Below are positions 1 through 8,001 of a stretch of 64,000 nt of DNA, piece by piece. Origin of the DNA: Desulfovibrio sp. An276 (GTDB lineage Bacteria > Desulfobacterota > Desulfovibrionia > Desulfovibrionales > Desulfovibrionaceae); NCBI RefSeq assembly GCF_002159665.1, contig NZ_NFJC01000011.1, positions 1-64,000 of the forward strand, read 5' to 3'. The number at the start of each line of letters is the position of its first letter. The first letter of the stretch is position 1. The position numbers and the translations under genes are program-made. The notes under the pieces are model-generated. The model searched no databases, was not told the DNA's origin, and saw only the letters and a program-made list of their open reading frames with translations.

Positions 1-2
1 GT

Positions 3-98
3 GTGGTTGTTTCCAAAATGGAAATAACCACTTTTACGTCCAGGCTGTGCCGGAATGCATCTCGTTTGGCTGCACCTGATTCTGGATGTTGCAGGGCC
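3..98. repeat. Diverged repeat unit A with palindromic head
   Basis: The unit opens with a perfect 12-bp inverted repeat (GTGGTTGTTTCC, 5-nt loop AAAAT, GGAAATAACCAC; one arm differs by a G/A transition) at 3-31. It continues with a stretch (CTTTTACGTCCAGGCTGTGC and onward) that recurs in unit B at 168. No convincing gene overlaps it. It lies beyond the 3' end of tilS. Function unknown; it could be a protein-binding site or an RNA hairpin. Confidence 0.7.
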
Positions 99-167
99 TT
101 CCTCTGTGTTGCCAGCATGGCTTCACAAAGAAGGCCTTTTGTTTTGTCAGGGATGATAACGTGTTGC

Positions 168-262
168 GTGGTTATTTCCCAAATGGAAATAACCACTTTT
201 TCGTCCAGGCTGTGCAGGGATGCACCTTGTTTGGATGCACCTGGATTGGGTGCACTTTGGTC
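168..262. repeat. Diverged repeat unit B with palindromic head
   Basis: This is the second copy of the unit at 3-98, offset by 165 bp. It opens with GTGGTTATTTCC, loop CAAAT, GGAAATAACCAC (168-196), a perfect 12-bp inverted repeat, followed by the same CGTCCAGGCTGTGC core. The palindrome arms are better conserved between copies than the spacer, which suggests the hairpin or palindrome is the selected part. Confidence 0.7.
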
Positions 263-275
263 TGGGTGCACCCGG
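217..275. repeat. Four short tandem GGTGCACC-type repeats
   Basis: The core TGCAC occurs at 221, 236, 251 and 267, giving a 15-16 bp period with variable spacers. It directly follows the palindrome of unit B and abuts the tilS stop codon. A related, weaker TGCACC occurs in unit A. Confidence 0.6.
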
Positions 276-279
276 GCGT

Positions 280-1398
280 TCAGGCACTGGCCGTTTTGCG
301 TGTCCCCTGTCCGCTCTTTTTTCCCTGCAGAATAATTTCCTTCCCGGTCAGGATCAGGGAAATTCCGCCCGGCAGCTGAAACGTCCTTGGCCTCTGGGCT
401 TTTCGCAGGGCCTGATCTATCCCGAAGAGCGTCCCGGACCTCGCCTGTCCGGCAACACCTTCCCTGTTCATCCTGTGTACAAGCTTCAAGTACAGGCGCA
501 GGCTGAGGCTTGGGGCAAGTCCCTTCACTGCCTTTTCCGGCAGCGCCATGGTCACTGTTCCGCAGTTTTCCTCAAGCCTGCACAGGGCAAGCACAGGGGC
601 AAGCTGCTCCTCAAAAAACGCTGCATCCTCCCTTGCGAGCAGGGCAAGGCCTTGCAGGGACTTTGGAAGTCCCGGATTCTCCCTTTCAAGCAGGGGCAGG
701 ATCGTGTGGCGTACCCTGTTGCGCAGATAGCGCGTGTCCTGATTGCTCGGATCCTCGCAGTGGGGGATGCCAAGTTCCAGCAAAAAGCTTCGCAGCTCCC
801 CTGGCTCCACAAAGAGCAGTGGGCGCAGGATGTGCCGCTCCTCATCTTTTTGCGCCATGCCGCCAAGCCCTGGCCAGCCTGTGCCGCGACAAAGGCGCAT
901 CACAATGTCCTCGGCAAGATCTTTTGCGTGGTGGGCAAGGACCATGTAGCGAGCACTTACTCTCTTTCGCGCTTCCTCAAGGGCCGCGTAGCGCGCCTTG
1001 CGTGCCCTCTCCTCGATGCCTGCGCCATCCTTTGGAAACGTCAGGGCGCACGTCTCGCAGGGGATGTCCAAAAGCTCCCCCAGCGCCTGCACAAAACGAA
1101 TCTCGGCAGCGCTTTCCGGGCGCAGGCCGTGGTCGCAGGCAAGCATGCCAAGCTTTAAGGGAAAGCGCTCCCGCAAAAGTGCGCACAAGGAAGCCAGGGC
1201 AACAGAGTCTGCTCCGCCGGACACTGCGAGAAGGAGCCTCTCCCCACGCCGTACCCCCAGTTCCTCAAGGCTCTTTTGCAAGGCAAGTGCAAGCCTTGCA
1301 CAGGCGGAAGGAGCTTCGTGCAGGGAGGGAAAATGCTCTGGCAAATCCCTGCCCGAGGGTGTGTTCACCCCCGGGTTTTGCCCTGCGCTAGAAGGCAA
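280..1398 (-). CDS. tilS: tRNA(Ile)-lysidine synthase TilS
   Basis: This ATP-dependent enzyme adds lysine to C34 of the CAU-anticodon tRNA-Ile so that it reads AUA. The PP-loop motif SGGADS is visible near residue 62, followed by typical N-type ATP pyrophosphatase sequence (ACDHGLRPES, AHHAKDLAEDIVMRLCRGTG). At 372 residues it fits the shorter TilS versions with a reduced C-terminal region. The start at 1398 overlaps the stop of the preceding small gene by 11 nt, so the two are probably translationally coupled at the end of the hemA operon. The family call is secure; the exact start is less certain because several residues precede the first conserved motif. Confidence 0.93.
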   Translation of the reverse strand: MPSSAGQNPGVNTPSGRDLPEHFPSLHEAPSACARLALALQKSLEELGVRRGERLLLAVSGGADSVALASLCALLRERFPLKLGMLACDHGLRPESAAEIRFVQALGELLDIPCETCALTFPKDGAGIEERARKARYAALEEARKRVSARYMVLAHHAKDLAEDIVMRLCRGTGWPGLGGMAQKDEERHILRPLLFVEPGELRSFLLELGIPHCEDPSNQDTRYLRNRVRHTILPLLERENPGLPKSLQGLALLAREDAAFFEEQLAPVLALCRLEENCGTVTMALPEKAVKGLAPSLSLRLYLKLVHRMNREGVAGQARSGTLFGIDQALRKAQRPRTFQLPGGISLILTGKEIILQGKKSGQGTRKTASA

Positions 1399-1714
1399 TA
1401 TCGAGCTCCTGCAGGATGTTGTGCAGGCTTTGCATGAGCGCAGCCGTCTGTTTTGCGTCCGCCATGGCTATGCACTCGCAGCGCAGGGCGTTGCGTGCGC
1501 GCACCAAAAGTTCCATGCGCAGCGTGGTTCCGTCCACGTCCAGGGCCGCCACGTGGGGGCCGCAGGCAGCGTGCCTTTCCTGCACAGGCGAAAGAAGCGG
1601 GCAGGGCAGCCAGTACAGATGCTCTATACCTGCCCCCATGCCCCTGTCTGCCAGATACTGCTCAAGTTTTGCGACATCTCCTTCGCGCAACTCGCTTATG
1701 ACGTACTCACGCAT
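1388..1714 (-). CDS. Conserved-looking hypothetical protein, 108 aa
   Basis: A small soluble protein I do not recognise. The start at 1714 is supported by a GGAGG ribosome-binding site. The gene overlaps the hemA stop by 19 nt and the tilS start by 11 nt, so it sits in a coupled translational chain. The sequence begins MREYVISELREGD and has a C-terminal alpha-helical stretch (QTAALMQSLHNILQELDIAF). There are no transmembrane segments or clear metal ligands; three Cys are scattered. The arrangement hemA - small gene - tilS suggests co-transcription, not a shared pathway. Confidence 0.75.
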   Translation of the reverse strand: MREYVISELREGDVAKLEQYLADRGMGAGIEHLYWLPCPLLSPVQERHAACGPHVAALDVDGTTLRMELLVRARNALRCECIAMADAKQTAALMQSLHNILQELDIAF

Positions 1715-3201
1715 GGCATTCCTCCGTCCGTACAGGACTTGCTGTCTGTGCTTCTTGTGTCGTTCTCGGAGCACTGTCTGCTCTTCGCCTCTTCCATGGC
1801 TGCGTCCAAATCCCTTGTCACCTCGGCGTTCCTTGCAGCTGCCCTGGCAGCGCCGGGACAGGTGAAGGAGGGAACAGCTGCCTGAGCCCTTTTCTCCTGC
1901 TCCGCCTGTTCGTGGTGGGAGAGGGCAAAGCGGCTCTGGCTGTGGCCGTCGAGGTTGAAGACCTGCTGTATGGTTAGGATATTGCGGCTTGCATTGGCGC
2001 TGTCCCCTTCCTTCAGGTAGGAGATGGGCGCGTGCAGAAATTTCTTGACCAGGGCCTGGCCCATGCATTCAAGGGCCTCGCGCACTGCCTCATCGTCTGT
2101 GCCAAGGCGGCGCATGGTGCGCGCCACCTCATCGTCTATGGTTTCCTGGCCTATGTGCACAAGCTGCTTGATGATGGGCTGAACACTCAATTTCTCCACC
2201 CAGGAGTGGAAGTTCTGCATCTCCTCTTCCACTATGGCCTGGGCCTTGATGGCCTCGCTGCGCCTGGCAGCCAGGTTCTCCTCGACAACTTCCTTCAGAT
2301 CGTCGATGTCGTAGAGGTAGATGTTGTCCAGGCTGTTCACATCCGGATCCACGTCCCTCGGCACTGCGATGTCGATGAAGAACATGGGCCTGTTGCGCCT
2401 GGCCTTCAGGACTGCCTTTATGTCGTTTGCGTGGATGATGGCCTCTGGAGCACCCGTGGAGGTGATGACAATGTCCACTTCGCGCAGGGCCTCGCAGAGC
2501 TTTTCGAAGGGCACTGCCCTGCCGTTGTAGAAGCGGGCAAGATCCTCGGCCCTGGAATAGGTCCTGTTGCTCACGAGGATTTCGGAGATGCCGTTTTGCA
2601 CAAGGTGGGTTGCGGCAAGCTCTGCCATTTCGCCAGCGCCTACCAGCATGGCCTTGTGGTTTTCCATGGTGCCGAAGATGCGCTTTGCAAGCTCCACTGC
2701 CGCGTAGCTGATGGACACTGCAGAGGAGGCCACTGCCGTTTCCGTGCGCACGCGCTTTGCCACGCTGAAGGCCTTGTGCAGAAGGTGGTTCAGGATGACA
2801 CCTGTGGCGTGGCTTGCTGCGGCCTTCCTGTAGGCGTCCTTGAGCTGGCCCAGGATCTGGGGCTCGCCAAGGACCATGGAGTCCAGGCTCGAGGCAACCG
2901 AGAAGAGGTGCCGCACAGCATCGTCGTTGTGGTAGGTGTAGACGTAGGGCTCGAGATCCCTGGGGGAGGCGTTCCTGGCGCTGGCCCACAGCTCAAGCAT
3001 GCGGGATCTGACGTCCCCTGTGCCCATGGCGAGCAGTTCCACCCTGTTGCAGGTGGAGAGGATGAGCGCCTCCTGGATGGGGCCGCCCAGGGGCAGTGCC
3101 CATTCCTCGGGAGAGGTGTGGTTCACGAGAGCAAAGCGTTCGCGCACATTCACCTGGGCCGTGCGGTGGTTCAGACCAACAAGTACAATTTCACAATCCA
3201 C
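1696..3201 (-). CDS. hemA: Glutamyl-tRNA reductase HemA
   Basis: HemA catalyses the NADPH-dependent reduction of glutamyl-tRNA to glutamate-1-semialdehyde, the committed step of the C5 route to heme, siroheme and cobalamin. N-terminal VGLNHRTAQVNVRERF and the catalytic Cys motif LSTCNRVELL are present, as are the NADP-binding segment (MLVGAGEMAELAATHL) and the dimerisation helix. The start is taken as GTG at 3201 (product VDCEIVLVGLNHRT) because AGGGGGAT lies just upstream and the HemA homology begins there; longer in-frame readings are not HemA-like. At 501 aa it exceeds the usual ~420 aa, with about 70 extra low-complexity, charged C-terminal residues. It follows the CcsA-like gene by 11 bp. 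Regulation is not visible. Confidence 0.95.
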   Translation of the reverse strand: MDCEIVLVGLNHRTAQVNVRERFALVNHTSPEEWALPLGGPIQEALILSTCNRVELLAMGTGDVRSRMLELWASARNASPRDLEPYVYTYHNDDAVRHLFSVASSLDSMVLGEPQILGQLKDAYRKAAASHATGVILNHLLHKAFSVAKRVRTETAVASSAVSISYAAVELAKRIFGTMENHKAMLVGAGEMAELAATHLVQNGISEILVSNRTYSRAEDLARFYNGRAVPFEKLCEALREVDIVITSTGAPEAIIHANDIKAVLKARRNRPMFFIDIAVPRDVDPDVNSLDNIYLYDIDDLKEVVEENLAARRSEAIKAQAIVEEEMQNFHSWVEKLSVQPIIKQLVHIGQETIDDEVARTMRRLGTDDEAVREALECMGQALVKKFLHAPISYLKEGDSANASRNILTIQQVFNLDGHSQSRFALSHHEQAEQEKRAQAAVPSFTCPGAARAAARNAEVTRDLDAAMEEAKSRQCSENDTRSTDSKSCTDGGMPCVSTS

Positions 3202-3212
3202 GGTATCCCCCT

Positions 3213-4043
3213 CTAGATGCGCACAAAGGCATGGTGGCTGTTCATGAACAGGTTGACGACAACAATGGAGAAGAGGCTCAAGGCAAAGATGGCCACCATG
3301 AGCCTTGCGGGCTTGCGCCCGCGCCAACCCTGGGCGATTCTCTTGTAGAAGAGGAAGGCAAAGCACACCCAGATGAGGATGCTGATGATTTCCTTGGGGT
3401 CGCCGTTCATGGTGCTGCCGTAGACGGGCTTGGCGTAGAAAAGCCCGCAGACAATGCCAATGGTGAAGAGCGGAAAGCCTGCCAGTGTGCCCCAGTTGTT
3501 GATGGAGTCAAGAATGTTGAGGGCCGGGATGTCGGAGAGAACGCGCGGCAAGTGCCTTTTGTTCTTCAGGCGCGTGTCGAGATAGAGGAAGAGCAGGCCT
3601 GACACAAAGCTGATGGCTATGAGCGCAAGGGAGATGTAGAGCGCGCCCACGTGCAGGGCATAGAAGGGCGCGGCAAGGCCCTTTGGTACTGCCACCACCA
3701 TCTCGAGCTGCCTTGCCGAGATGCCGAAGAGGATGAGGGCAAGGAGGGAGCCGAAGAGCAGGGGGATTTCCTGATGGACCACAACCCACAGCACAAGACC
3801 GCAGAGCATGAGAAACCAGGCGAGCATCTGCAGATAGGCGCCGACCGAGAGTCCGCCAGCTGCCTGGGTGTGGAAGCCCATGAACAGGATGACTGTCTGC
3901 AAAATGAAGCCGCAGGCCGCAACGCTGGCAGCAAGTGCGCGCAATGTCCTGTTCTTGACCATCATGCCCACAAGGCCTGCCACGCCGGCAAAAGCGTAGA
4001 GCACAAGTGTCATGAGAGTGGATATTTCGGGTGTGATAAGCAT
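3213..4043 (-). CDS. CcsA/HemX-like cytochrome c assembly membrane protein
   Basis: A polytopic inner-membrane protein of 276 aa with about eight predicted helices. It resembles the CcsA/HemX family, which in system II cytochrome c biogenesis handles heme export and ligation, or in HemX affects HemA level. Family-like features are the buried HTQAAGGLSVGAYL and ALHVGALYISLALI segments (conserved His) and a NNWGTLAGFPLFTIGIVCGL loop, the usual position of the tryptophan-rich WWD-like region, here much reduced. The position between Met8-like and hemA genes is typical of Desulfovibrio-type genomes and supports a tetrapyrrole role. I cannot tell true cytochrome c synthase activity from a HemX-type regulatory role. 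Confidence 0.82.
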   Translation of the reverse strand: MLITPEISTLMTLVLYAFAGVAGLVGMMVKNRTLRALAASVAACGFILQTVILFMGFHTQAAGGLSVGAYLQMLAWFLMLCGLVLWVVVHQEIPLLFGSLLALILFGISARQLEMVVAVPKGLAAPFYALHVGALYISLALIAISFVSGLLFLYLDTRLKNKRHLPRVLSDIPALNILDSINNWGTLAGFPLFTIGIVCGLFYAKPVYGSTMNGDPKEIISILIWVCFAFLFYKRIAQGWRGRKPARLMVAIFALSLFSIVVVNLFMNSHHAFVRI

Positions 4044-4058
4044 TGAAACCTCGTTGGG

Positions 4059-4787
4059 CTATGCATCCTGATTGTGACTTTCAGGCTGCCCCGGGCCGGT
4101 GGAATCTACAAGGGCAAGGGCCCGCTCATGAAGAGAGGGGGGCAGGAGGGAGACAAGAATGTGGCCTGCCTTCCCTGTGTCATTGCTGGCAAGGGCCTGC
4201 TCGAGGCCGCTTGCAGCGAGGGCGCGGAAAAGCTTGGCATTCTGGTCGGAGGGAAGGTTTTGGGCAAGGATCAGGGGGCGAAGGTCGCCCATGAGCTGTG
4301 CCATGGCTTCCTTTGGCTCAAGAAAGGCGCAAAGCTCCTCCTTCCAGCGCCGTGCAAGAGCAGGGCTTGCCCTTTCCGTGGAAAGGGCTGCTGCAAGGGA
4401 GGGCGTGCGCGCAACTGCAGGAACATGGAAGGATCCGAGCGACGGGTTGTCCGCGCAGTTGCACAGGATGTGGCGCTCGCGGCAAAGGCTTGCCAGGTGT
4501 GCGTTGAGCTCATGATCGCTTCCCGCAAGGAAGACAAGATTCATGCCATCCAAATCCGCATCGTGAGGGTTTCTCTGGCTGAAGGAACAGGAGACATGCT
4601 CCTGCCTTGCCCTTTCGAGAAGCCGTTTCCCTTCCGCGGACGGAGGGAAGGGATCCACGATGTGTACGTGGCCTGGCCTGCAGGGAAGAAGCATGGCGAG
4701 CTTGCGCATGCCCACCCGGCCAAAACCGGCGATGAGGATATGCTGCTCCTCAAGGCTCAAAAATATGGGGTAGCTTGGGACGTGCAT
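4059..4787 (-). CDS. Precorrin-2 dehydrogenase / sirohydrochlorin ferrochelatase (Met8/CysG N-terminal type)
   Basis: It oxidises precorrin-2 with NAD+ to sirohydrochlorin and may insert iron to give siroheme, the cofactor of dissimilatory sulfite reductase. The N-terminus has the family pattern YPIFLSLEEQHILIAGFGRVGMRKL (a GxGxxG nucleotide fold), then the NCADNPSLGSFHVPAV segment that carries the Met8/CysG active-site region. It has no SUMT methyltransferase domain, so uroporphyrinogen methylation is encoded elsewhere. AAGGAGAAGGC precedes the ATG at 4787. It heads the operon Met8-like, CcsA-like, hemA, small gene, tilS. Confidence 0.88.
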   Translation of the reverse strand: MHVPSYPIFLSLEEQHILIAGFGRVGMRKLAMLLPCRPGHVHIVDPFPPSAEGKRLLERARQEHVSCSFSQRNPHDADLDGMNLVFLAGSDHELNAHLASLCRERHILCNCADNPSLGSFHVPAVARTPSLAAALSTERASPALARRWKEELCAFLEPKEAMAQLMGDLRPLILAQNLPSDQNAKLFRALAASGLEQALASNDTGKAGHILVSLLPPSLHERALALVDSTGPGQPESHNQDA

Positions 4788-5319
4788 GCCTTCTCCTTGT
4801 CTGAAAATCCTGGTCCCTTCATGCCCCGAAACTCGGGAGATGTTAAGGGGACCGGGGCGAAGTATGCCCTATTGGCGTCTGATTTGCAAAGAGGAAGTCT
4901 TGCTGAAACCGGGGAGTCTACCAATTGAGAATGACCGACCTTTCCCTGCTTTCCGGCTTTTGCGGGACAGGGACTTTTGGGGATTTTGCCTGTCCTTTGG
5001 GGCTCTGTTTGCGGTCTAGTGGTTGTATGCGCAACTGGAGTTTTTTCTCCCAAATTGCTCGTGGTGTGCTCAGGGCAAAAAAAAGAGACGCTCCAGATTC
5101 GCCTCTCGTACTCCGTCAGATTTCGCGCCTTTTTTCCGCCCTTGTTTCCCTCGCCTGTCCATGGTACAAGGATAAACTCGTTTTGCAGGCTTTTTTGAGG
5201 GCCTGCGGGATACAAACGTGCCGCTCACGGCCAAGCCAGGCTTTCCGGGGCGCACGATACTTCCTTTCACTTGCGCCTTGCGGGCAAAGATCCGGGAGGC
5301 GACGGAGTCAATTTTCGGC
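4788..5319. other. Divergent intergenic region, with hairpin at 4812-4853
   Basis: This 530-bp stretch separates the minus-strand siroheme/heme operon from metNIQ. A nested hairpin lies 35-75 nt upstream of the Met8-like start: outer arms GGTCCCTT / AAGGGGACC and an inner CCGA/TCGG pair. It lacks a U-run, so it is a leader structure at best. No S-box (SAM-I) signature is visible on the metN side. Short open frames here show no family resemblance. Confidence 0.4.
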
Positions 5320-6354
5320 ATGAGCGAACAGACGAAAGACAACACATCCACTTCTCCCATCATTGTCATCGAGAATCTGGGCAAGAAGTTCATGCAGGGC
5401 AAGACAGAGGTGCATGCCCTGCGCGATATCAATCTGACTATTGAGCGGGGGGAGATCTACGGCATCATTGGCCGCAGCGGTGCCGGCAAGAGCACGCTTG
5501 TTCGCTGCATCAACATGCTGGAGCCCCCAACGGAAGGCCGCGTCCTCTTCGAAGGCCGGGACGTGACAAAACTTTCCAAGAGCGAGCTCAACATTGTGCG
5601 CAGATCCATGGGCATGATCTTCCAGCAGTTCAATCTGCTCATGCAGCGCACTGCCCTGGACAACGTGACCTTTCCCCTGGAGCTTGCCGGCATGAAGCGC
5701 GACGCTGCCAAAAAGCGCGGCCTTGAAATGCTGGAGCTCGTGGGCCTAGCCAACAGGGCCAATGCCTATCCTGCCCAGCTCTCGGGCGGCCAGAAGCAGC
5801 GCGTAGCCATTGCCCGCGCCCTTGCCCCAAATCCCAAGGCCCTCTTGTGCGACGAGGCAACCTCAGCCCTTGACCCCGAGACAACGGACTCCATCCTGAA
5901 CCTCATCCGCCAGATCAACCGCGACATGGGCATTACGGCCGTGGTCATCACCCACGAAATGGATGTCATCGAAAAGATCTGTCACAAGGTCGCCATCATC
6001 AGCAAGGGTGTTATCGCCGAGACAGGGCGCGTCAACCAGGTCTTCTTCCATCCCCAGTCGGACATTGCCCGCAGACTGGTTGTGCCCGAGGCTCTGCATC
6101 CGGACAAGATGACCGAAGATCGCCTCTACCGCCTCATCTTCGATGGCCAGTCGAGCTACGAGCCTGTCCTTGCGAACCTTGTCCTTGCCTGCGGCCAGCC
6201 AGTCAACGTCATGTACGCGAGCACCAGGGACATTGGCGGCCTTGCCTTTGGCCAGATGGTGCTGAAACTGCCCGAGGATCCCGAAGCCAGACAGAAGATC
6301 CTGGACTACGCTGCAGAAAACCTGATCTACATGGAGGAATTCACCCGTGTTTAA
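5320..6354 (+). CDS. metN: Methionine ABC importer, ATPase MetN
   Basis: ATP-hydrolysing subunit of the D/L-methionine importer, with MetI and MetQ. Walker A GRSGAGKST, signature LSGGQKQR and Walker B LLCDEATSALD are intact, and there is a C-terminal regulatory NIL/ACT-like domain (about residues 260-344) that in this family binds methionine and inhibits transport. Length 344 aa matches the family (about 343). The ATG at 5320 is chosen because the preceding residues are non-homologous and GGAG lies 11 nt upstream. The stop overlaps the metI start by 8 nt. Confidence 0.96.
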   Translation: MSEQTKDNTSTSPIIVIENLGKKFMQGKTEVHALRDINLTIERGEIYGIIGRSGAGKSTLVRCINMLEPPTEGRVLFEGRDVTKLSKSELNIVRRSMGMIFQQFNLLMQRTALDNVTFPLELAGMKRDAAKKRGLEMLELVGLANRANAYPAQLSGGQKQRVAIARALAPNPKALLCDEATSALDPETTDSILNLIRQINRDMGITAVVITHEMDVIEKICHKVAIISKGVIAETGRVNQVFFHPQSDIARRLVVPEALHPDKMTEDRLYRLIFDGQSSYEPVLANLVLACGQPVNVMYASTRDIGGLAFGQMVLKLPEDPEARQKILDYAAENLIYMEEFTRV

Positions 6355-7009
6355 CGAGGCGCTTGTGGATCTCTTGTGGGAAGGGACCCTGGACACGCTC
6401 TACATGACCCTGGTCTCCACCTTCTTTTCCTATGTCTTCGGCATGATCATGGCCATGGTACTGGTCATCACCCGCGGGGACGGCATCCACCCCATGCCCG
6501 TGGTCTACCGCGTCCTCGACGTGGTGGTGAATCTGACAAGATCCTTTCCCTTCCTCATCCTCATGATTGCCGTGATACCCTTCACTCGCTTCCTTGTGGG
6601 CACAACCATAGGCAACAACGCCACAGTCGTGCCCCTGGTCATTGCCGCAGCACCCTTTGTGGCAAGGCTCATTGAGCAGTCCCTGCTTGAGGTGGACAAG
6701 GGCGTCATCGAGGCTGCCCAGTCCATGGGCGCCAGCACCTGGCAGATCATGTACAAGGTCTACATCCCCGAGGCCAGGCCAAGCCTTGTGAACGGCTCGG
6801 CCATTGCGGCCACCACCATCCTCGGCTATTCCGCCATGTCCGGCGCTGTTGGCGGCGGCGGTCTTGGCAAGCTCGCCATCATGTACGGCTACAACCGCTA
6901 CCAGACGGACATCATGTTCGCGACAGTCGTTTTGCTCATCATCGTAGTCCAGCTTCTGCAAAGCTTTGGCGACTGGGCAACACGCAAGTCGGACAAGAGG
7001 AACGGCTAA
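6347..7009 (+). CDS. metI: Methionine ABC importer, permease MetI
   Basis: Integral membrane subunit with five predicted helices. It carries the typical binding-protein-dependent transport EAA loop (VIEAAQSMGASTWQIMYKVYIPEA), which contacts MetN, and 220 aa is the normal size. It overlaps metN by 8 nt and is followed, after 110 bp, by metQ. The substrate is inferred from the complete metN-I-Q set. Confidence 0.95.
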   Translation: MFNEALVDLLWEGTLDTLYMTLVSTFFSYVFGMIMAMVLVITRGDGIHPMPVVYRVLDVVVNLTRSFPFLILMIAVIPFTRFLVGTTIGNNATVVPLVIAAAPFVARLIEQSLLEVDKGVIEAAQSMGASTWQIMYKVYIPEARPSLVNGSAIAATTILGYSAMSGAVGGGGLGKLAIMYGYNRYQTDIMFATVVLLIIVVQLLQSFGDWATRKSDKRNG

Positions 7010-7048
7010 TCCTGCGAATCCCAAACGACATCAAACACCCCTTGCAGA

Positions 7049-7063
7049 GCCCGAGGCTCGGGC
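7049..7063. repeat. GC-rich palindrome between metI and metQ
   Basis: GCCCGAGGCTCGGGC is a perfect palindrome in the metI-metQ gap, with a further GGGCGCCC-type repeat about 20 nt downstream. No U-run follows, so it is not a terminator. Such hairpins can stabilise or cut mRNA to raise the binding-protein level; that role is inferred. Confidence 0.5.
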
Positions 7064-7119
7064 CCTTGGGGGGACATATACCGGGCGCCCACGCGCCCCT
7101 TTCCTTAGGGGGAAACATC

Positions 7120-7914
7120 ATGCGCAAACTTCTCTTTGCCCTTGCCGCCCTGTGCCTTGGCCTGGCTGTGGGTACCTCTGCCGAAGCTGCAGACAAAACC
7201 ATACGCGTCGGCGCCTCGCCTACGCCCCATGCCGAAATCCTGCGCGCCTGCGAGCCTATCCTGAAAGAGCAGGGCTATACCCTGGAAATCGTCGAATACG
7301 CGGACTACGTGCAGCCCAACGTGGCCCTGGAAAGCGGCGAGCTTGACGCCAACTACTTCCAGCACAAGCCCTACCTCGACGACTTCAACGCCCAGAAGGG
7401 CACGCACCTTGTGCCCATTGCCTTCGTGCACTACGAGCCCTTCGGCATCTACGCCGGCCGCACCAAGTCCCTGAAGGACCTCAAGAAGGGTGCCATTGTC
7501 TCTGTTCCCAACGACACCACCAACGAGGCCCGCGGCCTGCTCCTGCTCCAGGCAAACGGCCTTATCAAGCTGAAGAACACCAGCCTCTCCGCGACCAGGC
7601 TCGACATCGTGGAAAATCCCCTGAAGCTCAAGATCGAGGAGCTCGAGGCTGCCCAGCTTGTGCGCTCCCTGCCTGACGTGGACATTGCCACCATCAACGG
7701 CAACTACGCCCTGCTCGGCGGCCTGAACGCTGCCGACGCCCTGGCTGTGGAAGCTTCCGATTCCGAGGCTGCCAATGCCTATGCCAACGTCCTTGTGGTG
7801 CGCAAGGGCGACGAGCAGCGTCCCGAACTGGTGGCCCTTGCCAAGGCCCTCAAGAGCGATGCTGTGAAGGACTACATGATCAAGACCTACAAGGGCGCTG
7901 TCCTGCCCAAGTAG
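7120..7914 (+). CDS. metQ: Methionine-binding periplasmic protein MetQ
   Basis: Solute-binding protein of the NlpA/MetQ family, 264 aa. The start at 7120 follows TTAGGGGGAAACATC and gives a clean signal peptide (MRKLLFALAALCLGLAVG, cleavage near AEAA-D). It lacks a convincing lipobox just before the cleavage region, so it may be periplasmic instead of lipid-anchored as in E. coli; the Cys at position 12 lies within the hydrophobic core. Family sequence IRVGASPTPHAEIL, ELDANYFQHKPYLDDF and the C-terminal KTYKGAVLPK are present. Third gene of metNIQ. Confidence 0.94.
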   Translation: MRKLLFALAALCLGLAVGTSAEAADKTIRVGASPTPHAEILRACEPILKEQGYTLEIVEYADYVQPNVALESGELDANYFQHKPYLDDFNAQKGTHLVPIAFVHYEPFGIYAGRTKSLKDLKKGAIVSVPNDTTNEARGLLLLQANGLIKLKNTSLSATRLDIVENPLKLKIEELEAAQLVRSLPDVDIATINGNYALLGGLNAADALAVEASDSEAANAYANVLVVRKGDEQRPELVALAKALKSDAVKDYMIKTYKGAVLPK

Positions 7915-7936
7915 TTGCGCCGCAACCAAAGTCGAA

Positions 7937-7984
7937 AAGGCCCGATTCGGCCCAGTGTGGGCCGGATCGGGCCTTCTCGTTTTG
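7937..7984. terminator. Bidirectional intrinsic terminator
   Basis: An 18-bp near-perfect inverted repeat, AAGGCCCGATTCGGCCCA and its partner (7937-7975), is followed by a T-rich tract on the plus strand and by TTTTCG on the minus strand. It terminates metQ and the convergent glycosyltransferase gene. Confidence 0.85.
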
Positions 7985-8001
7985 GGGGAAGGGAAAAGGC
8001 T

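Noticed and set aside
3-335. Possible small protein with repeated MEITTF peptide
   Set aside because: The peptide repeat merely reflects the DNA repeat units; no ribosome-binding site or family match.
2032-3216. Long plus-strand open frame opposite hemA
   Set aside because: It is an antisense shadow of hemA, with His/Gly/Val-rich sequence and no family resemblance.
4915-4935. tRNA-like D-arm sequence (CTCAATTGGTAGAC on the minus strand)
   Set aside because: No matching acceptor, anticodon or T arms can be built around it.
4788-5319. SAM riboswitch or T-box ahead of metNIQ
   Set aside because: Neither the SAM-I core nor a T-box sequence is visible.
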